Shown: piece after piece, positions 11,801 to 22,575 of the stretch
Layout of the letters: every line of letters begins with the position of its first letter
How positions within the stretch are numbered: position 1 is the first letter of the stretch
Notes under the pieces: model-generated
The model's input: only the letters and a program-made list of their open reading frames with translations
What the model was told of the DNA's origin: nothing
The model's database searches: none
Program-made: the position numbers and the translations under genes
Source: Paulownia fortunei
Taxonomy: Eukaryota > Streptophyta > Magnoliopsida > Lamiales > Paulowniaceae
NCBI GenBank assembly: GCA_019321725.1
Contig: CM033124.1
Location: 7,254,001 to 7,318,000, forward strand
Direction of reading: 5' to 3'
DNA length: 64,000 bases

Positions 11801-12990
11801 TTGAAAATTCTTGCTTGTCCTTAAGGTCAAACTATTGTGCCAACTTGTCTATTCTCTTTATAGAGATATGACCTAGTCTAATAGCCACAAATATGTGGAA
11901 CTATGATCATCTAATTTATGTTTATTACTTTAATGAATATGCAAGATGAAATTTTTAGGTTGGATAGTATATAAATCATTTGTCAATACTTACAGTATGA
12001 ATCAAGAAAGAACTATGAAAAATGGAACAAATTCTATTAGAAATAGTAAAACTAAACCTTACCTATCTAAAACTGGAATAGAGATAATATTATTTATCAA
12101 TTTAGGAATGTAAAGACAAGAATTTAAAACTATCCTAGTTCCATCTCCTAATGCTAAGTAGATAGTTCATATGGCTAATACAATAACCTTTACTTTATTC
12201 ACAAGCCTTAGGATCTGCTCTTCTCTACTTTACTTCATATTTCTTATCATCATTAGCAAATCATTGCAAAGATAAGTACCAAAAGTAGTATTTAATACCA
12301 AGAAACATCATTAACCAAAAGGTTAACTTCAAGAAAAAACATACCAAATCTCTTCTAGCAACTCGCAAGGTACTCTTTGCAGTTCCGCTTCTAATGCCCT
12401 AACTTTCTACAGTAGTGGCACTTTTCCTCGATTTTAGAACCTTTCTTCACTCCATAGGAGGCCTTCGAACCCTTAACCTTCTTGGAAAAACCCTTCTTCT
12501 TTCTATTTTTTTGACTTTTTGGTCTTAGATTGGGATAAAAAACCAATGAGTAAGATATGCTTATCTTTTTTCATGGTGGATTTTGTCATCTTCAACATGT
12601 TGACTAGCAGAGGAGGGCTAATCTCCATTTTGTGCATGTTGAAATTCACCATAAAGTAATCAAACAAAGGTGGAAAAGACTGCAAGACAAGGTTCATATA
12701 GAGTTCATTATCCATAATGATTCCAAGAGACTTGTGTCTCTCAATCAAGCTATCATCTTTAGTCTATGTCTATAGACCAAGGAGCCCTCCATCACAAGGT
12801 ATGGAAAGAGCTCCTTAGATACTTGATATCTAGCCTGCCTTGTATGTTCACCATAGAGTTTCTTCAGAGGAAGGTGGATATGTGCTACATGTGCCATATC
12901 CTCATGTTTCATTTGTAACTCATTTGACATTAATGCTATAATATAGTACCAAGCTTGCAAATCATCCTTAGTATGTTAACAATATTGTGT
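11801..12990 (-). pseudogene. Ty1/copia gag remnant (and lost protease region)
   Basis: On the minus strand, 12745-12960 (SNELQMKHEDMAHVAHIHLPLKKL) and 12503-12748 (IERHKSLGIIMDNELYMNLVLQSFPPLFDYFMV) are successive pieces of a copia UBN2-type gag in two frames that meet at 12745-12748. The N-terminal hundred or so residues and the PBS are missing: LTR sequence begins right after, at about 13000. Between 11801 and 12500 the zinc knuckle and protease are expected, but I could only see decayed sequence. Confidence 0.8.
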
Positions 12991-12999
12991 AAGCTTCTT

Positions 13000-13702
13000 C
13001 CTACCTTGGCCAAGGTCATAAGTATCAAGGACTATGAAAATATAGGAGATTCACTTATTCGACCAGATAGGTAATGGATCCTTTGTTGGCCACTCATTAG
13101 CTTCCATTTACAAAGACCATAGACCCAACATAGACCCTTTGTGATTGTCATGCAATCGGAAAATATATCAAAGTGTATGATGTTATGTACAAGACCACCA
13201 TGATTTCTCAAGTCAATGGACTAGTTAATGTACTATCATAATTGGGAAATTCTTATTCGACTAATAATGTTTCCATTTGAGAATTTCCTACAGGCCTGTT
13301 CAGTTACATGTTTTCTAATAACTACCCACACATATGTACTAATATCCCCATGCCAATGTCTATGGAATGAGACATCTTTCTTTCGAGCATGCATCATGTG
13401 TGAGAGTTTATCGGGCTTATCGATGTCTCATCTCAATGAACCCCCAACTTAGGACAAGTTTAAGATCAAAGCCATAGAGGCATGTTTCATGATCGCCATC
13501 ATTTGTGCAACCATGTCCTATAGCTCTGTATGATCCAGGGACTTTTATCTAATTAACATAACAACTAAAGAAAAAAAATGCCTTTTACTAATAAACCTTA
13601 TAATATTATAACTTTTACTAATAAACATTATCATTAAGATTATTTTTACAAGAGTGTAAAAGCTCACCACTAATTGGCTCATAGGGCACTAATCTAATAG
13701 CA
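13000..13702 (-). repeat. 5' LTR remnant of the minus-strand copia
   Basis: It is homologous to 1676-2068 in the same orientation and carries about 300 extra bases (13290-13600) that the left copy lacks. Those extra bases match, in opposite orientation, the LTR parts at 640-800 and 58080-58260. The 3' (U5) half is missing together with the gag start. The 5' end is near 13702, at the TATTAG-type start read on the minus strand. Confidence 0.7.
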
Positions 13703-15060
13703 TATATGCTTAGAGGGGTAAATTTGGGAGCTAAGCAAATCATTTTCAACTAAAGGGATATAGTTCGTGAATTGTTTGTGGAAAGATAACAACTTAAGTA
13801 TTTCTTGTTCATCATCTTCAATTGGAAGTGAATCAGGTGAAGGTTTCTAAAACCTTCCCACATTAGGTATTTGAAACTGCACAATCGATTAATTGTGAAT
13901 GGGTTTTGGGAATCAATTTTTATTCACATATGATGTGTATTTATTGCCATTATTAAAAAAATTTAATTTCTACTATGTCACTCATCCTGGGAACGTGCGA
14001 ACCTAATTATCGCAAGCCCACTGATGCTTATTTGTGATCCTAAAGGATCACACACAAACTTGAATAAGTTCATTTCTTGCCTAAAAATTAATTCAAGTGT
14101 CGGATTAAATTAATTAATGTGATTAAGTAATGAGGCCTAAATTAATTCAATTAATTGATGGGATCAGTAAGTTGGACCTAATTGGATTATGTAGCCAAGT
14201 GCAATATTTAATAAATTAATTGGATCAAATAATTAAGATGAAAATTGATGGGATTAATTAAATTAATTAATTAGACCCAATTAAATTGGGCCTAATTAAT
14301 TAGACATAGGTCCATTAGTTGTGATCTTATAGAAAGCCCATTGGAAAATTGGATTCAAAATCCAATTCTTAGAGGTGTTAGGGTAAAGATTCTAAACATG
14401 AGAGTTCACACTAGAGGCCTATTTTGGGAGGGACTTGAGGGAGCTTTGTAAGGAACCCTCTTGGATAGTTTTTAGGAGAGATTTCAAGCAGTTTTTCATG
14501 CTAATTTTCATCTCTCTTCTGCACACAAAAACAACCCCCATGATAAATCGTTCTTCATGAAAGCAAGACAACCGTCTTCTTCCCTTCCTAAAATTCGCAC
14601 TAGTTTGCTAACCGTTTTACACTAATTTAGTTATTGATTCAATAATTGAATTAAGAATTAAAAAAACATTTAAATCACTAATCATTAGTGTATTTATGTT
14701 AAAACAAAATTATTCTAGTCTAGAATTATTGAATTGAAAAACTACTAGAGTATAATTTGATTGTGAGTAAGCATTCGAAGTGTGGATACCCTTAGAGAAT
14801 TAATGTTTGGGATCCTAGAAGCAAATCAATTCCATTCAAGGGGTTTGAATTAATGTTGCTTGGTGACATAATAAAGGTTAGATACCAATTCGAATCATTT
14901 CACATTCTCTAGATAAATTGAATGTAATTCAGGTAAAGTTTTGGAAACTTTCCCACACTAGGTATTAGAAACACATAATTCTATCAATTCCATGGGTTTC
15001 GGGATATGTTTAATTCACTAATATTATATAGTTGTGAGTTTTTAAATTTTCACAGCATTT
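13703..15060 (+). repeat. Ty1/copia LTR fragments, plus orientation
   Basis: Two overlapping LTR 3' parts are visible. The first ends near 14010 with GTGCGAACCTAA, which corresponds to the LTR terminus seen at 62881. The second runs from about 14010 to 15060 and repeats the 'aggtaaagttttggaaac..cccacactaggtatt' block also present at 13835-13880. ATTAATTAA-rich sequence with 'gaagcccattggaaaattgg' text at 14330 is typical of this LTR family. No coding sequence is seen. Confidence 0.6.
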
Positions 15061-15384
15061 TGCATGGGCTGAACCATTTTGGGTTGTTTGTTTTGGTTTG
15101 TTATGTTTTGCATTTTTATTTGGATAAATACACTAACTAACGGTGCCGGTGCGTCGGTGAAAAATGGGACTAACGGTGGTGGGTGGATGGGTTATAAACT
15201 TTCTCTTAATATCATTTTTTTTAGCTTCAATAGAATGGGGGCTTTTTGCAAATTGTTTTTGGGCCTTTACCCATTTATTTATCTTCAAAAAGCATATGTG
15301 ATGTTACAAGCAAAAAGCAAGTAAATGAGGAGTACTAACTTCTTTATATAAGGAGCTTAAAAAAATAGAGTATTGTTCCCTTAC
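15061..15384. other. Unassigned interval beside LINE 3' end
   Basis: This sits between the copia LTR fragment and the end of the LINE coding part. It could be the 3' untranslated region of the LINE (minus strand), but no clear poly(A)-derived poly(T) tail or target duplication was found. The short ORF at 15079-15324 has no recognisable features. Confidence 0.35.
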
Positions 15385-17150
15385 ATATTTAAAATCGAAA
15401 ATAAGGATATCCTAGCTTGTCCAAATTTGGCTCCTCTCTAATCAGTTGAAACCAGTGTTGATCCATCAATGTTTCTAATCTCTTAAGATCACAAGCTTTA
15501 TTAGCTAACCAATCAGTTGCCTTATTTGCTTCCTTAAAGATATGTGAAAACTGAATCTTATTTTCATGTTGGAAAGATTGAATCCGTCTCATTAATTATC
15601 GAATTAACTAAGGACATGGAAAGGACCCCTTGTTCATCTGAATCACAATTGTGCATCCAACTCCACCCAGATTTTTCTAAAGCCCAAACTCGTAACAAGG
15701 TCCACACATTTAGCAATTGCAACTACTTTAGCATAAACATTTGAATGAGTGCCAATATATTCAAAAAATACTTGCTTTGATGCTTCCAAGATGATCACAC
15801 AAAATTTCGTTTGCTCCTAGTTCTCCTGGATTATCCCTTAAGGCACCATCTATGTTAACTTTAATCCACTTCCTAAAAGGTTTATGCCATGTAACGCAAA
15901 TCGGAGCTGAGATCTTCTTTTGCCAAGAGTAATAGAAACTTATATTCTCAGGTACATGATAATCACATCTCCAATACTTGGTCAAAAGTGCTTTCCCAAG
16001 GAAAAGGTGTTGTAACCTCGAAAAAAATCTCCAAATCACAACATGAGATTCCATACATGTCTCTCTATGCTTAGCATTATTCCTAGCTTCCCAAAAATAC
16101 CAGAGGATGAGCATTGGAATCACCATCCGTATATGTCCTTTGCCAACAAAAAGATAAGATAAGAACCAAAATTGTAACATGTTCTGAACCTGCTCAGTCA
16201 ATGGCGCCTAGAAACCAAATAGGGCTGTAAATTATGTCCAAACGCTTTGTGCTATCTCACCCATGAAGAAGACATGAGATAAAGACTCACTATTTCTACA
16301 ACAACATCTTGAAGCAAGTAAAAACCCTCTACTATACATTACCTCATCAACTGGAAGCCTGCCATGCATTAATCTCCACATGAATACCAAATACTCGGAC
16401 TAATTGGCAAGATCTAGAAATGCTCCAAAAGTTTATGAATTGGTATATACTCATAGCACAAATTATAGGTTGACTTAGTTATGAAATTCCCATGAGACGT
16501 AGAAGTCCAAATAAGCTAGTCCTTCTCACCTCCAAGTCGGACGCTCTCAATTTTATTCATCAAATAAAGCAGGAGAACTACTGCTAGCTTTTCTTACCTT
16601 TCAACTAGAAGTTGGTTCATGTTGATTAGATGTAGCAAGTATATGTGAAAGAGGATGCTCATCCATCCATCTAACAATCCAAAAGAATATGTTACCGTTA
16701 CCAAGCTACCATAAGCATTGAGCCTGAGCAATCTCCTACACTTGACATATATATTTCCATATCAAAGAGTCACCTAGTAATGGATTAATTAAACACGGAT
16801 GCTATCATTCGTAATATCTTGCATCCATGAACATCGCTAATAATAATTTATGCTCTTTGAATTCCCACCAAAGCTTACAAGCGTAAGCTTGCAATGAGTC
16901 TTGCAATTGTCTCACTCCGAAACCACCTTCACCATAAGGCCTAAAAATCTTCTTTCAAGACATCTAGTATGTTCTTCTCATCCTTCCATTTGAGACCCAA
17001 AAGAAGTAAGCCAAAGGCTTTTGAATTTGGTCAATCATGATTGAAATGGGTTGAAGCACTTGAAGAAGGTAAGTAATCATGGACAAAAAAACGCTCTTCA
17101 TAATTGTTAATTGTCCTTCAAAGGGTAGGGAAACCATATCACAACCTTAT
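15385..17150 (-). pseudogene. L1-type LINE ORF2 remnant: RT C-terminus, zf-RVT, RNase H
   Basis: Read on the minus strand from 17150, the sequence shows the C-terminal part of a plant LINE reverse transcriptase (near 16850-17130, FGVRQLQDSLQAYACKLWW). A zinc-finger-like zf-RVT region follows (near 16250-16400). The RNase H domain at 15761-16060 carries the first catalytic Asp in KVNIDGALRDNPG, and its C-terminal helix part lies at 15389-15592 (HIFKEANKATDWLANKACDL). Stops and frameshifts separate the blocks. The element is 5'-truncated at 17150, as is common for LINEs, where an LTR fragment abuts it. Confidence 0.87.
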
Positions 17151-17152
17151 AT

Positions 17153-17410
17153 CTGATAATAAGTGCATATTTTGATATATTTTTATATCAAATTGTTTAT
17201 ATTTTCTTTAATTTATTCTTGTTAATATTATAATTTTATTTGTATTTTGTGTTATGGAATCAATGAATAAAAAGAGATAAAAAAGAGCCAAAATAAAACC
17301 AAAGAAAGTAACATATTTCGTGAGCAAGTTGGGAGATAATATTTCATGGATCAAAGAAGCATTACAATTAGAAAAAAATATCATTTTTGCCTAAATCCAT
17401 CATGTGTAGA
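17153..17410 (+). repeat. 5' end of an Athila-type LTR
   Basis: TGATAATAAGTGCATATTTTG and the following 120 bases match the start of the Athila-type LTR that begins on the minus strand at 61188 (TGATAAGTGCATATT). The match fades after about 130 bases. It is a fragment, with no PBS and no coding sequence nearby. Confidence 0.65.
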
Positions 17411-17777
17411 TTAAAATATATATAAAAGATAAATTCAATGATTCTTCTCTTACTAGTTTATGTTTCTATCCATTATGACCTGATCATGCACACAGAGTGT
17501 ATAAATTAATGTTTATATTACTCAGAAAATAGACATTGATTGTAAAAGAATAATAAATGTAGTAATTGAACATACACTGGTCATAATTCATCACCAGTAA
17601 CCATTCAAATTGTCTAGTACCATAGTAAGTATCTTTTAGTTGATACTAACTAAGTCACAATACTAATTCAAATAAAATAAATAATCTTAGAAGAACAATT
17701 TTAAAAATCAATATCTAAGTATATCGGACAAGTAGAGATTAGCTCTCTCACACGAGCAATCACCTTTGATGTTGAGT
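17411..17777. repeat. Rearranged pieces of the copia relic
   Basis: 17420-17712 is a direct copy of 21964-22256 (roughly 85% alike by eye), and 17705-17772 is an inverted copy of about 19140-19212. Both source blocks lie inside the copia relic to the right. No coding potential is visible. Confidence 0.7.
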
Positions 17778-18362
17778 TAATGGAACTAAACATAATGTAC
17801 GTGAGGTAAGTTCAAGAAAATTTACCAAAATTCGAATCTTTTTTCCATGCTTGAATCACCTATGTTATCTTCTTAGTTTCTATCTCACTTTCGTCTAAAA
17901 CCATCCACAACAGAAGTGGTTTTTATCCACAATCCAAATGCTTCACTAAGTGGTGTTTTTCTTTAAATCTTGATCACAACTTGGCCTCCTAATATTGTGT
18001 CTTCTTCTTCTATTCAAAAATTGCATAAAAGAAAAATCCCCTTGATCTCTAGTTTTTCTTACATTATTTTCATAGACAGAGAGTTTTTTTCTTGTTGTCA
18101 AAGTTAGAGAGAAGATTAGGGGGAAGTTCTCTTTTTTTACGTTAGTTATGGGGTGGTTTTTAGAAAACCACTCCCACAAAAATCGAGTTTCCTTTTCGAA
18201 CCTTCTAGGTCAGGTTAGCCCTCATAGGTGACTAATTAACCCATTTATCTTACATCTCTCACTCACACATGAGGGCTAGACCTTTGTCTATTGTGATAAA
18301 AAATCATACACCATGAATTTCATACAAGAAAATAGATCGTGTGACCAGGGAGCATTCTAACA
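17778..18362 (-). repeat. 3' LTR of the old minus-strand copia relic
   Basis: Read on the minus strand it starts at 18362 with TGTTAGAATGCTCCC, a typical copia LTR start, and 17778-18240 is a direct repeat of 35478-35922. The LTR is about 585 bases. The ORF at 17946-18179 is LTR sequence. Confidence 0.75.
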
Positions 18363-19433
18363 AGAGTTAAATATCATACAGTGGTTAAGGATATATAACA
18401 ACTCAATTTCTAAAAAAACACAAGGACAAAATATCTCGCTATACCCCAGACTTCTTTGCTACACCAATTAAAGTATCTTTGATCCCTCATACAATATAAG
18501 AACATACTTGATCTCAATTCCATATCATGTATTCACAATTATGTCACAAACATCTAAGTTTGATATAATTGTCTGGCTAGTAATTATCTTCCTTTCCTAC
18601 CAGGATCTCTCAACTCAAAAATAGCTTCTTTCCTATACATATCCTGTATTACCGAATTATCCATGGCTATTGGGCGCATGCTAAAGTAACAACAGTACAT
18701 TAAAGTTTTGAGAAATAATTGAAAGTCATAAAGGTATATAATGAGGTTATACTAACCTCTTGGCCTTACATAATGAGGAAGCAGGGACCTTTTCACTCAT
18801 TACTTAATGGTTACTTAGGCACACATGGTATGAAACACATGTTACGGTGCTTCCTTCATTCTTGGAAGTGTATGTCATCTTTTCAAAAATAATGTATCAC
18901 ACAGATCTTGGTCCAAGTATACCCCGACACTTGAGTTTTCTTCTCTTTTGTCCTCAACAAATCACTAATACCAAGAAAACTCACATCTGGCCATGAGACT
19001 AGTTTAATGGATAGTGGGAATTCATTTCAATTACTCAAATTCATAAGAGTAATCTCATCTTGATCATTTATCAAGGTGACTTCTTTTTTATAATTTTATA
19101 CACAATAAAATCATAAGTGTCTCATCTCTGCATATAACTCAACATCAGCAACGATTGCTTGTGTGAGAGAACCAATCTCTACTTATCCAACATACTTGGA
19201 CATTGAATATATATCATCATAAATATGAACACATATATAACATTTCAATATCTTAAACTTATGGGATTAACTCTATGAATATTCTAAAGTTCAAAGAGAT
19301 TGTATTCTATGCAATCCTAGAGATTTGATATAGCCCACAAATACATCTCTAAGTTAGCCTAAGTAGGTAGCTACTATGAAATGTGTAGACATACTTATTT
19401 CTTTGCAATGATATATCTCACAAAACTATTATG

Positions 19434-19562
19434 TGTGTTTGGTTTTAATGCATTGGGATCTTTAGTACTATAAGTAATAGCTGGCTGATTCAACATATTA
19501 TTAGAGCTCCCACATAACTGCTTACAATTCCTAAATTGTACAGATCATCTTAACCAAACACA
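19434..19562. mobile_element. Candidate MITE with 11-bp terminal inverted repeats
   Basis: TGTGTTTGGTT at 19434-19444 is matched by its exact reverse complement at 19552-19562, enclosing 129 bases without coding sequence. The TTTGGTT/AACCAAA end is common in small hAT- or Harbinger-like plant elements. No clear target duplication is seen, so chance remains possible. Confidence 0.3.
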
Positions 19563-22500
19563 TCATACTGCAGATATTTATACCACTAGTTATACTCAAA
19601 CTGTGCATAATGTTACACATATTTTCTTCTTGCTCCTCCACGAACTAGCATATTTGCGAAGTAAGAGAGCAAACTCGGAGGTTAATTTATACTCATCCAA
19701 ATTACCTCCTTAATCAACATATGTGTATTCTCTCAGTTACAAAGAAAACTTTCCTTCATATCAAAAGGAAACCATCTACAATACTCATAAAGTATCCAAA
19801 CATTCTCATCGTTATTATCTAATGCCACTAATTAAGATTGGATTGATACTTTCTAACCCATGTTATAACAAATATTTGGAGCAAGTATAGACCATAATGC
19901 ACATCAACCTCCAAACAACAATCATTGAGATATAGTGGTCTAGATACTTCTCTTTGAAGTCTATGGACACATTAGGGCTAAAACTTCATAACATAGGAGT
20001 ATTTATGAGCTTAAAACTCTCCATTATAAATCATTCTTAAATTATGCAATTATGACTCTTAGCACAAAGTAAGATGCCTTTTGAACGATTAGCATGGATT
20101 TTAACATAAAGTACTGAGTTTTACTCCTCATGTCCTTTAACTCATAAGCTAAATTATAACCATATCCTATTAGCGTATGCATACTCCTTATCTTCTTAGT
20201 TAATATGATATCATCAATAAATAGATAGAATCACAAACCTCTTAATAGACTTTTTTACAAAAGAATATTGGTATTCATCTCAATGATGAAAATGTATGAG
20301 ATCACCATGTTGTGAAGTCTCATGTACTATCTTCTAAAAAACTGCATTAGGTCATGAAGATTTTAAGTTCACAAACTTTTTCTTGGCCTTCTACTATGGA
20401 ATCATTCGAGCATTCCATGTAGGTTTTTTTACATAATTCTCTATAGACTAATTCTCCATTTGAGAATGTATTTTTTAGTCTATTTCATGCAATTCTAATT
20501 GTTAGATATCCGTAATTACAAAGAAAATAGAAAAAAGAAATATATCACCATTGGCCAAAAAAAAAGTTTGACTTCAAAAGTATAACCTTTTTAACCACTA
20601 GGCAAACTTTACACCTCATAATAATTATATCAGCATTTGGCTATATTTTGAGAACACATTAATTCTCAATAGCCTTGTTCCAAAGTTTAACCAAAATTTC
20701 AAACTTGGTAAGATTTTGTAGAATCGAGCATTTGTTGTTGTACTAAAAATTATAGCTAATAGAAACTCTGCAACTCAAATCTTTAAATAGTGCAATATGC
20801 TAAATGCCACATTTAGCTGTGGTTTTGCCATAAGAATAATTATTACCAAACAGGCTAATAATCGTCAACAACTTGCTACAAGAGTTATTACTGCCACATA
20901 GACTAGAGATTTTATAGTTGTACATTATTCTTCCATTGCCTTTGTAGGACATGATACAGTCTCACCATATTAGACTCTACATCATCTTCTGGAGACTATT
21001 TTATGCTTGCACAAAGTTCTAATTCAATTTTAGCTTGATCACTTGAATAAAATTACTCCCACTCAAAATAAACAATAAATATTCTTATACCATAAGTGAT
21101 AAAACTTGGATAGAATTGCTCCCACTAAAATTTAGAAGCAATAACTATTGATCTATCAGACACATAACCACCATCTGAATCATTTAACTTAAGCAATATT
21201 TAATATTTTAAGATCTTCCTCTTAGGAAAATCATTCTCCAGAAATGTGATATTATGTGATCTAATGTATATTATAATTCCATCTCTTTGTTCACTTAGAA
21301 CATGTACCCTTATACTATTTGGTATATCTTCAAGATATACTTTTGTTGTATTAGGGATCTAATTTTCAAATTCATTTGAAAATTTATAATTAGAGATAAT
21401 TAATTCCCAACTTTTAAGGCAACTTAGCTAGATCATCTACATGTCCATAACTTTTATGGAATGAAAAATATCAGTTCTGGTTTTCTAATACAGATGTAGA
21501 CTCCAATTAACCAAAAGATCTTTCCCAAAGAAAATCAACAAGGTAACTTAAGTCTTCATAGATCTCATCAAATTAAAATAATTTTCTATTCCCTCTCTTG
21601 AAACACCATTCTATGCAGGCATGTTAGGAATAATCAATTACCTTGTAACTCTTTCTTCATTACATAGATCATCTAAATGATTGAAAAATCATTCACGCCT
21701 TAGGTCTAATCTAGAAGTTATATCAATTTGATTATCTTTCATATTCTAAAACACTCTAGTATTTCAGATTATGAGATTTCAAATAGATATTACCAAGGCA
21801 TGTGAATATTTTATAAATGTAATGAAGTATGAGACTCCATACCTCCATAACCTTCACATTAATTTGATCACATAAATCAATAAGAATTAATAGCAAAGAA
21901 AGCTTGACTCTATAGTCTTTTGAATGGTTCCAACGTGAACTTCTAGCATAAGTTGACAATCAACTATGAAAGATAAACTCAATGAGTCTTCTTATACTGA
22001 TTTATGCTTCTATCTGTTATGACCTGATCATGCACACAGAGTGCAAAAATTAATGTTTACATTACTTAGAAAAGAAACATTGATTATAACAAAATAATCA
22101 ATATAGTAATCAAACATACATTGGTCATAATTCATCACCACTAACTATTCAAAATATCTACGACCACGATAAGTATCTTTTAGTAGATACTAACCAAGTC
22201 ACAACTCAAATTCAAGCAAAATAAATAATCTTAGAAGAACAATTTTAAAAATCAAGTTCGACAAATTCTTGTACATTAGATACTTTGTAGAATAATAGCA
22301 TGGCTATCTTGCAATCTGAACATGCAAGTACCAATCATTTTCTCATTTAATTTCAATTTAATTCTATATATATCCATTTTATACCAAAGTGAACATGACA
22401 AAATTCCACAAACGCCTCTCAATATCTAATTACTCTAAATCTATAATCCCCACAGGCTAAGATTTAGTAATATAGTGCTTCATGTGTAAATAACACTTAT

Positions 22501-22570
22501 AGAAGAGTCATTAAGTACTATCTTATCAACTTAGTGCATTCACGAGTGAAATAAACCAATAATATGGTTA

Positions 22571-22575
22571 CTATA
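22571..22575. other. Left target-site duplication CTATA of plus-strand Tekay
   Basis: CTATA at 22571-22575 is repeated at 33095-33099, immediately outside the TG and CA ends of the two LTRs. Confidence 0.93.

Larger units (their letters stand above)
18363..22575 (-). pseudogene. Old Ty1/copia pol relic (3' portion)
   Basis: The stretch has no ORF over 70 codons, but the minus strand still shows copia signals in the right order. A reverse transcriptase FIDDIILT box lies near 20215-20245. Integrase-like text is scattered through 20900-21960, for example residues resembling IIPNMPA.NGVSRE near 21600-21650 (normally a TPQQNGVAER-type motif). All of it is full of stops. The relic is interrupted at 22575 by the plus-strand Tekay and continues at 33100. 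It is the oldest-looking copia in the window. Confidence 0.6.
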
